Positions 1-6,112 of a stretch of 6,766 bases of DNA are shown piece after piece; position 1 is the stretch's first letter; every line of letters starts with the position of its first letter. The translations under genes were made by a program, and so were the position numbers. The DNA is from an uncultured Lachnospiraceae bacterium (GTDB lineage Bacteria; Bacillota; Clostridia; Lachnospirales; Lachnospiraceae), in NCBI GenBank assembly GCA_910588285.1, contig CAJUQB010000165.1, positions 1-6,766 of the forward strand, written 5' to 3'. The notes under the pieces were generated by a model that saw only the letters and a program-made list of their open reading frames with translations, was not told the DNA's origin and did not search any database.

Positions 1-468
1 ATAAGTACTAGCTTTGGATTTGGAAATGCGAGGCTGGGTTCACGGATTCAGGTTTATAATAAATGCATAGGCTTTGAAAAGAGTAAGATACGGGTGGATT
101 ATCATATCTGTGTGGATCATGCAGAGTGCCGGCTGGCGCTGCATGAATTGATCGAAATTTTAGGAATCTTGTTGACCAATGCAGCGGAAAGTATGGATGA
201 TAGGAAGGTGGAACAAGTAATCGACTTAACAGTGCTGGAGGATACCCAATATCTGCAGATAAAGGTTGGCAATGAAGGGCCATATCTTACCGCTGACCAT
301 GCAAGAAAGATATTTCAGGAGGGATATAGTTCCAAGGGCGAAAACCGTGGTTTGGGCTTGGCCCGTGTGGAACAGCTGAAGAAAGAATGTATGGCGGAGA
401 TTATCATTGAAAATAGTACCAGGATGGATCAAAATTGGGTGTTTTTTCAAGTAGTGATTCCAAAATAA
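1..468 (+). CDS. AgrC-like GHKL sensor histidine kinase, C-terminal part (5' end outside window)
   Basis: The frame is open from base 1 to a TAA at 466-468, giving the last 155 residues of a longer protein. What is seen is the ATP-binding domain of a GHKL kinase. The N-box is ELIEILGILLTNAAE at fragment residues 49-63, with the Mg-binding Asn at 60. A short NEGP box at 91-94 replaces the usual DxGxG, as is common in the AgrC/CitA-like group. The Gly-rich G2 lid includes GYSSKGENRGLGL at about 108-120. The family phosphorylates itself and passes phosphate to a LytTR response regulator after sensing a secreted cyclic peptide. The membrane sensor half and the partner regulator would lie left of the window. 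The gene converges on agrB-agrD, which supports a role as receptor for that peptide. An internal GTG at 94 is not a credible start because homology begins before it. Confidence 0.88.
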   Translation: MSTSFGFGNARLGSRIQVYNKCIGFEKSKIRVDYHICVDHAECRLALHELIEILGILLTNAAESMDDRKVEQVIDLTVLEDTQYLQIKVGNEGPYLTADHARKIFQEGYSSKGENRGLGLARVEQLKKECMAEIIIENSTRMDQNWVFFQVVIPK

Positions 469-497
469 ACAGGTGGGCTTGTTGTGCCCGCCTGTTT
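467..497. terminator. Bidirectional intrinsic terminator between convergent kinase and agrD
   Basis: AAACAGGTGGGC (467-478) pairs with GCCCGCCTGTTT (486-497) over 12 positions with one T-G wobble and a 7-base loop. It starts inside the kinase stop codon. Read leftward, the stem is followed by TTTATTTT, a good U-tract for ending agrBD transcripts. Read rightward, the tail is CGTTTCC, which is weaker. Confidence 0.8.
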
Positions 498-506
498 CGT
501 TTCCTG

Positions 507-614
507 CTATTTTCTCTTGGGTACTGGGAATTTCGGTTCGCCAAAGAAAATCAAGCTTGGGAAAGTAGAACTGATTTTCTGAGAGAAAAGCGCTAAGTAT
601 TCGATTAAGTCCAT
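507..614 (-). CDS. agrD: AgrD-like cyclic autoinducer prepeptide, 35 aa, Ser-type ring
   Basis: This short gene starts at ATG 614-612, 10 bases inside the end of agrB, after GGAGG (625-621) at a 6-base spacing, and stops at TAG (509-507). The peptide reads MDLIEYLALFSQKISSTF then PSLIFF then GEPKFPVPKRK. That is an amphipathic N-terminal leader, a hydrophobic core and a charged, Pro-rich C-terminal tail, the three-part layout of AgrD. The tail GEPKFP aligns with the E-x-x-P recognition tail of staphylococcal (DEVEVP) and clostridial (HQPEEP) AgrD, which puts the AgrB cut after Phe24. Counting back five residues gives the ring Ser20-Leu-Ile-Phe-Phe24. Ser in place of Cys implies a lactone, as known for Staphylococcus intermedius AIP and enterococcal GBAP. 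The length is normal for AgrD (about 35-55). The length of the exocyclic tail cannot be read from sequence. Confidence 0.85.
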   Translation of the reverse strand: MDLIEYLALFSQKISSTFPSLIFFGEPKFPVPKRK

Positions 615-1171
615 TTTTTTCCTCCTTTCTTCCGGATGATTACCGCGATAGATAATTGGGTTATATGTAAAATAATTGCCCAGAAACCGATCCTGATAAA
701 GAGCTGGTCTGGAAATCTACATATCAATATGGATAAAGCCAATAGGATCAGCAGCGTGTTCCGTTTGCTTTTTAGATCCACAGTCCTGGTTACCGCAGGC
801 CGGTTGGCGGATGGAACCGGAACCATCCAATAACCTGGAATCATGCAGGCCAGGGACAGGGCAATCATCACAGGGGCCGGAAGTATTAACTGATGTGCAA
901 GCAGAATATTGCCAAATAACATGGAAAAGCTTAATAAAAAGCAGCTGCTATAATGCTTGCAGTGAATGCCGCCTCCGTTTGTTCTCAGCAATATCAAAAG
1001 AATCAGTGCAATCAAAAATTCCGGAAAAAGCCCCCAAGTGAAAAACAGGATAGAGAAAATAAGGATTTTACTCCCTTCTGAAAAAATACATTGAAATAAA
1101 TAGTTTGCCAGCTGCTTTTGATATTCTGGATCCCTATGTATATGGGAATTCATGTTCTCGCTATGATTCAT
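605..1171 (-). CDS. agrB: AgrB-like membrane endopeptidase that processes AgrD
   Basis: This is a 188-residue integral membrane protein of the accessory gene regulator B family. AgrB cuts the C-terminal tail of AgrD and closes the ring through an acyl-enzyme. The family signature is plain: RTNGGGIHCKHYSSC at residues 63-77 supplies catalytic His70 and Cys77, the same seven-residue spacing as His77/Cys84 of S. aureus AgrB. The conserved PVPSANRP loop follows at about 117-124. Hydrophobic segments lie at about 36-62, 78-96, 98-116, 139-150 and 158-178. The start at ATG 1171-1169 is backed by GGAGGA (1186-1181) nine bases upstream. An ATG six codons further in is less well placed. The last codons contain the agrD ribosome binding site and the two genes overlap by 10 bases, so they are translationally coupled. 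No residue looks damaged. Confidence 0.92.
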   Translation of the reverse strand: MNHSENMNSHIHRDPEYQKQLANYLFQCIFSEGSKILIFSILFFTWGLFPEFLIALILLILLRTNGGGIHCKHYSSCFLLSFSMLFGNILLAHQLILPAPVMIALSLACMIPGYWMVPVPSANRPAVTRTVDLKSKRNTLLILLALSILICRFPDQLFIRIGFWAIILHITQLSIAVIIRKKGGKKWT

Positions 1172-1207
1172 GGGCTTACTTCCTCCGCATATCCCTTGGA
1201 TGAATGA

Positions 1208-1259
1208 AGTATATCAGGGGAAAGGGATAGAAATAGATTTCTGGGCCGAACTGTGTCAA
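1208..1259 (-). promoter_or_regulatory. Candidate agrB promoter region
   Basis: Read leftward there is an exact TTGACA at 1259-1254 followed, after 18 bases, only by a weak TATTTC. A better -10, TATACT, lies at 1213-1208 but has no good -35 at 17 bases. A small palindrome, AGAAATAGATTTCT (1229-1242), sits between them and could be an operator. The true start cannot be decided by eye. Confidence 0.35.
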
Positions 1260-1300
1260 AGGGGGAATAAAGCCAGGAGAAAAAAGAATATTCCTCAAAA

Positions 1301-1354
1301 AGATAACGTTTAGAGAAAAAAAGATAACGTTAAGTGAAAAAAGAAACAGTTGAG
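1301..1354 (+). repeat. Three direct repeats resembling AgrA/LytTR binding boxes
   Basis: Two tandem 21-base units, 1301-1321 and 1322-1342, match at 19 of 21 positions. Each contains a 9-base box: AACGTTTAG (1305-1313) and AACGTTAAG (1326-1334), separated by 12 bases. A third box, ACAGTTGAG (1346-1354), follows after 11 bases. The S. aureus AgrA box is ACAGTTAAG, and other LytTR regulators use GTT-centred direct repeats spaced about two helical turns. The boxes point rightward and end 9 bases before a weak -35 with an extended -10, the layout of an activated promoter for the XRE gene. They also lie upstream of agrB, so either or both transcripts could be controlled. The cognate regulator is not in the window. 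Confidence 0.68.
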
Positions 1355-1363
1355 AACGAAAAA

Positions 1364-1392
1364 TGTGGAAAAAAGGCAGCCCGTGTTATGAT
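1364..1392 (+). promoter_or_regulatory. Candidate activator-dependent promoter for the XRE gene
   Basis: TATGAT (1387-1392) preceded directly by TGT (1384-1386) makes an extended -10. The element at -35, TGTGGA (1364-1369, 17-base spacer), is poor. A weak -35 just downstream of the LytTR-like boxes is what an activated promoter would show. It would give an untranslated leader of about 100 bases before 1498. Confidence 0.48.
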
Positions 1393-1448
1393 GAAATAAA
1401 ACGGAATGAAAAGGTAAGTCTGCTCGGAATGATAGAGGGTGTTTTCGG

Positions 1449-1476
1449 TTGGGCATTTGCCGTATTCTAGTATAAT
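1449..1476 (+). promoter_or_regulatory. Alternative promoter close to the XRE start
   Basis: TTGGGC (1449-1454), a 16-base spacer and a perfect TATAAT (1471-1476) form a sigma-A-like promoter. Transcription would begin at about 1483, inside the AAGGAG (1480-1485) that should serve as ribosome binding site for ATG 1498. That makes it a less likely source of translated mRNA. It may still be used or be fortuitous. Confidence 0.3.
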
Positions 1477-1497
1477 GAAAAGGAGCTGACACGAAAG

Positions 1498-2154
1498 ATG
1501 AAAGATATGTTATATAAAGATGTTGGGGAACGTATTATGTGTACCAGGGCCATGCGCGGATATACAAGAGATAGCTTGGCAGAATTGGCTCAAATTACCC
1601 CAAAATTTCTATATGAGATAGAGAATGGGAAAAAAGGCTTTTCTGTAAGGGTATTATACAATTTGAGCAAAGCGCTTAATGTGGATTGTGATTACATATT
1701 AACTGGGAAGCATTCTATGGAGCACGATAAGAAACTCATGGAAGTTTTAGGGCTCTTTGAAGCAAATCAGGCAGAAGGGATTACGAATATTTTGAAGGAT
1801 ATATATATGCTATATTGTAGTCTAAAGCAAACATCTTGTAGAAAAACTCCCCCCAATGAGAGCCGGGAACCTCTATTCTTTTTGCTTTTTCATATACAGA
1901 ATCTTGTTAAGAAGCTATTGCCCTGGGAGAGTATCGTTATAACATTTTCTGCAGGAATGTTTTCAGCGGTAGGATTCGGATTATTTATATCTGTTTTTGG
2001 ATTAATATCGGATCAAATGCATATGTTTTTGAATCTGACTCAGTGCCTGCTGCTGATCCTGTCAGGAGCTAATTTCCTCGTGAGCCAATTACCGAACATA
2101 TTTCAAAAATTATCATATGTACTGCCATTGACAAGTGGTATTTCAGCAACTTAG
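1498..2154 (+). CDS. XRE-family HTH regulator fused in frame to an ABC-2 permease tail
   Basis: The first ~70 residues are a Cro/C1-type DNA-binding domain (core about 8-70: VGERIMCTRAMRGYTRDSLA, then QITPKFLYEIENGKKGFS, then ALNVDCDYILTGK), followed by a short helical stretch to about 110. Such regulators are usually 100-120 residues and end near there. Here the frame continues through residues ~120-218, which resemble the end of an ABC-2 exporter permease: a membrane segment (FSAVGFGLFISVFGLI, 155-170) and the typical GANFLVSQLP and SYVLPLTSGI motifs (190-199, 206-215). The permease-like frame carries on past the TAG at 2152-2154. I infer a deletion fusing two genes. The DNA-binding half may still work, possibly held at the membrane. 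The start at ATG 1498 follows AAGGAG by a longish 12 bases, and ATG 1507 is an alternative. Confidence 0.75.
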   Translation: MKDMLYKDVGERIMCTRAMRGYTRDSLAELAQITPKFLYEIENGKKGFSVRVLYNLSKALNVDCDYILTGKHSMEHDKKLMEVLGLFEANQAEGITNILKDIYMLYCSLKQTSCRKTPPNESREPLFFLLFHIQNLVKKLLPWESIVITFSAGMFSAVGFGLFISVFGLISDQMHMFLNLTQCLLLILSGANFLVSQLPNIFQKLSYVLPLTSGISAT

Positions 2155-2268
2155 ACAATGCTGGCCCAGGCGTCTGCCAAGCTGCTGATACAGCTGGTTT
2201 TGGGGGAATTGAATCGAGCGTTCAGCTATAAAAAAGGGAGGAATCGAATTGTTCTAGGCTGCGAATAA
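1855..2268 (+). pseudogene. Remnant of an ABC-2 type transporter permease (C-terminal end, amber-interrupted)
   Basis: This part of the XRE fusion, from about codon 120, plus the DNA after its TAG forms one reading frame typical of the end of an ABC-2 permease. Beyond TAG 2152-2154 the same frame gives TMLAQASAKLLIQLVLGEL and a basic tail, closing at TAA 2266-2268. In relatives this region follows a PLT-x-GI-x-A motif and ends in a short basic tail, so the TAG is best read as a nonsense mutation in an already truncated gene. The N-terminal membrane segments and any ATPase partner are absent. The left boundary is approximate because the junction with the regulator cannot be fixed by eye. Confidence 0.6.
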
Positions 2269-2275
2269 TTGCAGC

Positions 2276-2590
2276 TCATCCGATCATTACCTTCTTCCCC
2301 TCAAAGGCAAATCCATACTTTCGGATCCGATCCTTGGAAATCCCCTTTGCAAGCAGGGCTGTCTCATACTCCTTTTCCTTAATCTGGGCCAGGGCGGCGG
2401 CTGCCGTGTCCGCCATGGTATCCTCATCCTGGGGGTCATGCACCTTGAATTTGAAGGTTTCAAGAGCCACCCGGTTCATATAAGTATTCATGGCCTTTAT
2501 ATCCGAAAGGAGCAGCGCCTTGATGAACTGGTTGTAGGCCGGGGAATAATCGGAAAACCACCCCTCAATCATAACTTGATTTTTGTACAA
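2276..2590 (-). pseudogene. Remnant of an AAA-ATPase-like / PD-(D/E)XK nuclease-family protein
   Basis: The frame runs from a TTG at 2590-2588 to TGA at 2278-2276, 104 codons. Residues ~8-46 (IEGWFSDYSPAYNQF, then MNTYMNRVALETF) match the region just before the nuclease domain of the widespread 500-600 residue AAA-ATPase-like/PDDEXK proteins of clostridia and Bacteroidetes. Residues 47-104 (KFKVHDPQDED to IRKYGFAFEGKKVMIG) match their C-terminal end. The intervening core, normally about 60 residues with the catalytic Asp and the Glu of E-x-K, is missing, apparently by an in-frame deletion at Phe46/Lys47. The whole ATPase half is also gone. No catalytic activity is expected. It ends 7 bases from the permease remnant, tail to tail, and its broken left end adjoins the ileS promoter area. 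Confidence 0.75.
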
Positions 2591-2604
2591 AAGTATGATA
2601 ATAT
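2576..2604 (+). promoter_or_regulatory. Candidate promoter of the ileS T-box transcript
   Basis: TTGATT (2576-2581) is a fair -35. An A+T-rich run TATGATAATAT (2594-2604) offers -10 choices: TAATAT at a 17-base spacer or GATAAT at 15. It lies just upstream of the T-box leader and where similarity to the nuclease remnant stops. The exact hexamer is uncertain. Confidence 0.4.
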
Positions 2605-2644
2605 AAGCACATTGCTAATGAAAAGTAAATTAGAGGATATAATG

Positions 2645-2870
2645 GCTGAGATATAGAGAGTAGGCGTGTCTGAACTTTACAGAGAACCTGATATATGCTG
2701 AGAGTCGGGGAAGTGTAGGATATGTTGAAAATCACTATGGAGCTGCAGGCTGAAAATAGTAGGCTGTGCCGGGTTTTCTACGTTATAGGAAAGACATATG
2801 TCAGTATGTTTAGGTGGTATTATAATAATAGCAACAAAGCTATCCTATTCGGGATAGCTTTTATTAATTT
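2645..2870 (+). ncRNA. T-box riboswitch leader, tRNA-Ile specific (AUC specifier)
   Basis: This leader senses uncharged tRNA-Ile and lets transcription continue into ileS when charging is low. Seen in order: GAGAGTAGGC (2656-2665) at the base of Stem I; the AGAGA motif (2681-2685) followed by a hairpin of CCTGA (2687-2691) with TCGGG (2705-2709) around a GCTGAGAG loop segment; then GAAAATCAC, where ATC at 2731-2733 is the specifier, an Ile codon. Stem III has GTAG (2759-2762) pairing with CTAC (2778-2781), followed by the conserved CGTTAT. The T-box core is TAGGTGGTAT (2811-2820). Its TGGT (2815-2818) would pair with the ACCA end of tRNA-Ile, whose discriminator is A. TAGG (2811-2814) can pair with CCTA (2844-2847) as an antiterminator that excludes the terminator at 2836-2861. 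The specifier agrees with the gene downstream. The 5' boundary is approximate. Confidence 0.92.
2836..2861 (+). terminator. Regulated terminator of the T-box leader
   Basis: AAAGCTATCC (2836-2845) pairs perfectly with GGATAGCTTT (2852-2861) around a 6-base loop, followed by TATTAATTTTA. Its 5' arm shares bases 2844-2845 with the antiterminator pairing, so the two structures exclude each other. The ileS ribosome binding site (GGGAGG, 2873-2878) lies just beyond. Confidence 0.88.
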
Positions 2871-2884
2871 TAGGGAGGTTAAAT

Positions 2885-5800
2885 ATGGGATACAAAGAGT
2901 TGACACCAAAGCCAGATGTTGAGAAGATGCAAGCTGAAATTTTGGAATTTTGGAAAGAGAAGCATATCTTTGAAAAATCGCTCAAAGGGGAGTCAAGAAA
3001 GGAAGAAATCGTTTTTTACGATGGGCCGCCATTTCCGACAGGTAAGCCACATCATGGAACGGTATTAGTTTCCTTTATCAAAGATATGATTGCTCGTTAT
3101 TGGACAATGAATAATTATTCTGTTCCTAGAGTTTGGGGATGGGACTGTCATGGATTGCCTATTGAGAATCAGGTTGAAACTATCATGGGCATTGCAGATA
3201 AGAGTGAAATCGAAAGAAATATTGGTATAGACAAATTCAACGAGAAATGTTATGAACTCGTTTCTAACAATAACGAGTCATGGAAAGAGTACGTTGAACA
3301 GATGGCGCGCTGGGTAGATTATGATGGAGCCTACAAGACGATGAATGTCGACTTTATGGAAAGTGTTATGTGGGCATTTAAAGAATGCTATGAAAAGAAA
3401 CTCATCTATCGTGATTACAGAGTTACGCCATATTGTATGCATTGTGAGACCTCCATGTCGATTTCAGATACCAGAGAGTCAGATGCGACAAGGCTTAGAC
3501 AGGATAGGTGGATTATTGTAAAGTTTAAAACGGAGGAAATGATTGATAGTCAACAAGTATATTTTCTTGCATGGACAACTACGCCATGGACACTTACGTC
3601 GAATCTTTGTCTTGCTGTTGGTGAAAAGTTAAATTATGCATATGTGCAAACGGAGCATGGCGTTCTAATTGCGTGTAAGGATATTTTGCAGAAATATCCT
3701 AAGATTTTTGGCGAAACTCCAATTATTATTAAGGAATGTAAGGGAAAAGATTTAATCGGTAAGAATTATGAGCCTTTGTTTAACTATTTTGCAGATATGA
3801 AAGATTTAGGAGCTTTTAGAGTAGTTGCAGCTGATTATGTAGATTCAAATGAAGGTGTTGGTATAGTTCATACAGCGCCAGCATTTGGCGAAGATGATTA
3901 TTGGACATGTAAGAAGTATAATATCCCGCTTGTAAATCCGGTTGATGAAAAGGGTAAATTTACATCAGACGTAAAAGATTTCTATCATCAGAGTTCAGAT
4001 AAGAATGTGATTGAGATGAATCCTATTATTATCAGATTTTTATATGATAGTGGACAGGCAGTTGCTGATGGTACTATTGAGCATAATTATCCTCATTGTT
4101 GGAGATGTAAACGCCCACTTATTTATAAGGCTATGGACGCATGGTATTTTGACATTAATAAAATCAAAGATCGTTTGATTGAAGAAAATGAAAATATTAC
4201 ATGGATTCCTGAAACAGTAAAGCATGGGCGATTTGGAAACTGGTTAGCGAATGCAAGAGATTGGAATATATCAAGAAACAGATACTGGAGTACGCCGATT
4301 CCTATATGGGAATGTGAAGAGTGTGGAGAGCGAGAGGTCTTAGGGAGTATTAATGAAATAGAACAAATGAGCGGTATTCATTTAACAAATCTTCACAGGC
4401 AGTATATGGATAAGGTAACATTTAAATGTAAACATTGCGGTAATACAATGCATCGAGTACCAGAGGTTTTAGATTGTTGGTTTGAGAGTGCATCGGTTCC
4501 TTTTGCACAGAAACATTATCCATTTGAGAATAAGGAGTGGTTTGAGTCACACTATCCTAGTGATTTTATTGTAGAATACACAGGTCAAATAAGATGTTGG
4601 TTCTATTATTTGCATGTATTAGCGGTCGCACTTTTTGATAAGAATGCTTTTAAGAACTGTATCGTTCATGGTACAATTCTTGCTAAAGATGGAAAAAAGT
4701 TATCGAAATCGTCTAAAAACTATACAGATCCGATGAATCTGATGAAAGGAAGTGGAACAGATGCCTTTCGGTTGTATATGTACCAGACTCCGGCTATGCT
4801 ATTGGGAGATCTTTTATTCGATGAGGCTGGTATCAAAGAAGCGTATCAACAAATGATTTTACCGTACTGGAATGCGTGTAATTTCTATATTTCATATGCA
4901 AATATTGATGGTTTCTGTCCGAATATAGTTGAGGAGCCTAATTCAAATAATCAGTTAGATAAGTGGATATTGGCAAAACTTTGTAAGACAAGGGACAACA
5001 TCACAAAAAATATGAACCAATATCATGTAAATAAATATATTGAATTATTACGAGATTTAGTAGACGGATTGACAAACTGGTATATTAGAAGATCGAGAAG
5101 GAGATTTTGGGAAAGCGGTATGTCAGAGGATAAAATGCATGCATACAAAACACTTTACTTTGTTCTTGTTAATCTTACAAAATTGTTTGCACCAGTTGCA
5201 CCTATTATTTCAGAAAAGATTTATAGAAATTTGACGGATGCTGAGTCAGTTCATTTAGAGTCATGGCCCATGATTAGTGAAAGGTATAAGGATGAAGAAC
5301 TTCTTAAAAATATTGCTCTTGTTCAGGAAGTTATCTATCTTGCCAGAAACATTCGTAACAGAAATAAGGTCAAAAATAGGCAGCCACTGAACAAGCTTAC
5401 GATTGCTGTTTCTGATACATCGCTTATTCCTACGCTGATGAGTATGGAGGAACTAATTAGGGAGGAGATTAATTGTAAGAAAGTTGTAGTTGGAGATTCA
5501 GTTGAAGATCTTGCAACTGTAGCGTATGCTCCTAATTTCGCAGAAATCAAGAATAGATACCCAGAACAAATTAAGTATCTGATTGAAGCTATTAAGTCTA
5601 AAAGATTTGAAATTAAAGATGATAAAGTGTTTATTCAAACGGATAACGAAGTAAGGGCTTATGATGCAGATATTATACTTACAAAGTATCAAGCTAAGGA
5701 AGGCCTTCATGTGGCTGAGGCGAAGGGGATTATTGTATGTCTTGATCTTAATGTTACAAAGGAACTTCTTGAAGAGAGGATTGCAAGAGATATTATTCGT

Positions 5801-6007
5801 AATATTCAAGAAGCACGAAAAAGTCTTAGCTGTGAGATTACTGATACTGTAAAAGTAGAGTTTATAGGATACGTTCCGGAGCAGTGGATTGCGTATATCT
5901 GTAAAGAAACAATGAGTTCTGTTGCAGCTATTTTAGAACCTGCTACTACGTTCGATGTTATGGGAGAAGAAGGAAAAAATATTCAGATTAAGTTACAAAG
6001 GGACTAG
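2885..6007 (+). CDS. ileS: Isoleucyl-tRNA synthetase, eukaryote-like (type 2) with variant HIGH motif
   Basis: This 1040-residue cytoplasmic class I synthetase joins isoleucine to tRNA-Ile using ATP. The start is set by GGGAGG (2873-2878) six bases before ATG 2885, right after the T-box. The catalytic domain shows DGPPFPTGKPHHGT (46-59), where the usual H-x-G-H reads His56-His57-Gly58-Thr59, then GWDCHGLPIE (85-94). The editing (CP1) domain has WTTTPWT (230-236) and GEDDY (335-339). A zinc site is likely at Cys477/Cys480/Cys515/Cys518. GQIRCWFY (567-574) replaces the common QTRGWFY. The KMSKS loop is KLSKS at 605-609. The rest is anticodon-binding and C-terminal domain, consistent with the long type-2 form, which also includes the mupirocin-resistant enzymes. 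The frame is intact. It is visibly A+T-richer than the flanking genes, which suggests transfer. Whether it is the only IleRS of the cell or a second, inhibitor-tolerant copy cannot be told from the window. Confidence 0.96.
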   Translation: MGYKELTPKPDVEKMQAEILEFWKEKHIFEKSLKGESRKEEIVFYDGPPFPTGKPHHGTVLVSFIKDMIARYWTMNNYSVPRVWGWDCHGLPIENQVETIMGIADKSEIERNIGIDKFNEKCYELVSNNNESWKEYVEQMARWVDYDGAYKTMNVDFMESVMWAFKECYEKKLIYRDYRVTPYCMHCETSMSISDTRESDATRLRQDRWIIVKFKTEEMIDSQQVYFLAWTTTPWTLTSNLCLAVGEKLNYAYVQTEHGVLIACKDILQKYPKIFGETPIIIKECKGKDLIGKNYEPLFNYFADMKDLGAFRVVAADYVDSNEGVGIVHTAPAFGEDDYWTCKKYNIPLVNPVDEKGKFTSDVKDFYHQSSDKNVIEMNPIIIRFLYDSGQAVADGTIEHNYPHCWRCKRPLIYKAMDAWYFDINKIKDRLIEENENITWIPETVKHGRFGNWLANARDWNISRNRYWSTPIPIWECEECGEREVLGSINEIEQMSGIHLTNLHRQYMDKVTFKCKHCGNTMHRVPEVLDCWFESASVPFAQKHYPFENKEWFESHYPSDFIVEYTGQIRCWFYYLHVLAVALFDKNAFKNCIVHGTILAKDGKKLSKSSKNYTDPMNLMKGSGTDAFRLYMYQTPAMLLGDLLFDEAGIKEAYQQMILPYWNACNFYISYANIDGFCPNIVEEPNSNNQLDKWILAKLCKTRDNITKNMNQYHVNKYIELLRDLVDGLTNWYIRRSRRRFWESGMSEDKMHAYKTLYFVLVNLTKLFAPVAPIISEKIYRNLTDAESVHLESWPMISERYKDEELLKNIALVQEVIYLARNIRNRNKVKNRQPLNKLTIAVSDTSLIPTLMSMEELIREEINCKKVVVGDSVEDLATVAYAPNFAEIKNRYPEQIKYLIEAIKSKRFEIKDDKVFIQTDNEVRAYDADIILTKYQAKEGLHVAEAKGIIVCLDLNVTKELLEERIARDIIRNIQEARKSLSCEITDTVKVEFIGYVPEQWIAYICKETMSSVAAILEPATTFDVMGEEGKNIQIKLQRD

Positions 6008-6112
6008 TTTACCACGCAGTCTGCTGTTCTGGAAAGAATGGATTCGTTTTGCCCAGAGATCCGTTTTTGTAGTTGTTTTGTCATTCATATCAAATAAATT
6101 TAAAAAAGAACG

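Noticed and set aside
811..1041. Rightward open frame of 76 codons opposite agrB
   Set aside because: It is the antisense of a well-supported gene with catalytic residues; no ribosome binding site and no family-like pattern.
1301..1354. The tandem repeats as a tiny CRISPR array
   Set aside because: Units are 21 bases without variable spacers of 30 or more, there are no cas genes, and the GTT boxes fit a LytTR operator better.
1363..1470. A 35-codon rightward open frame (MWKKGSPCYDEI...) before the XRE gene
   Set aside because: It overlaps the promoter elements, has no ribosome binding site, and shows no leader or precursor pattern like agrD.
2438..2656. Rightward frame of 72 codons crossing the nuclease remnant and the T-box start
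   Set aside because: It is antisense to the recognisable nuclease fragment and has no start signal.
2722..2922. Rightward frame of 66 codons through the T-box into ileS
   Set aside because: The bases are explained by T-box structure, and the tail overlaps ileS in another frame.
5498..5809. Leftward frame of 103 codons inside ileS
   Set aside because: A shadow of the A+T-rich ileS coding strand, with no start signal and no recognisable motif.
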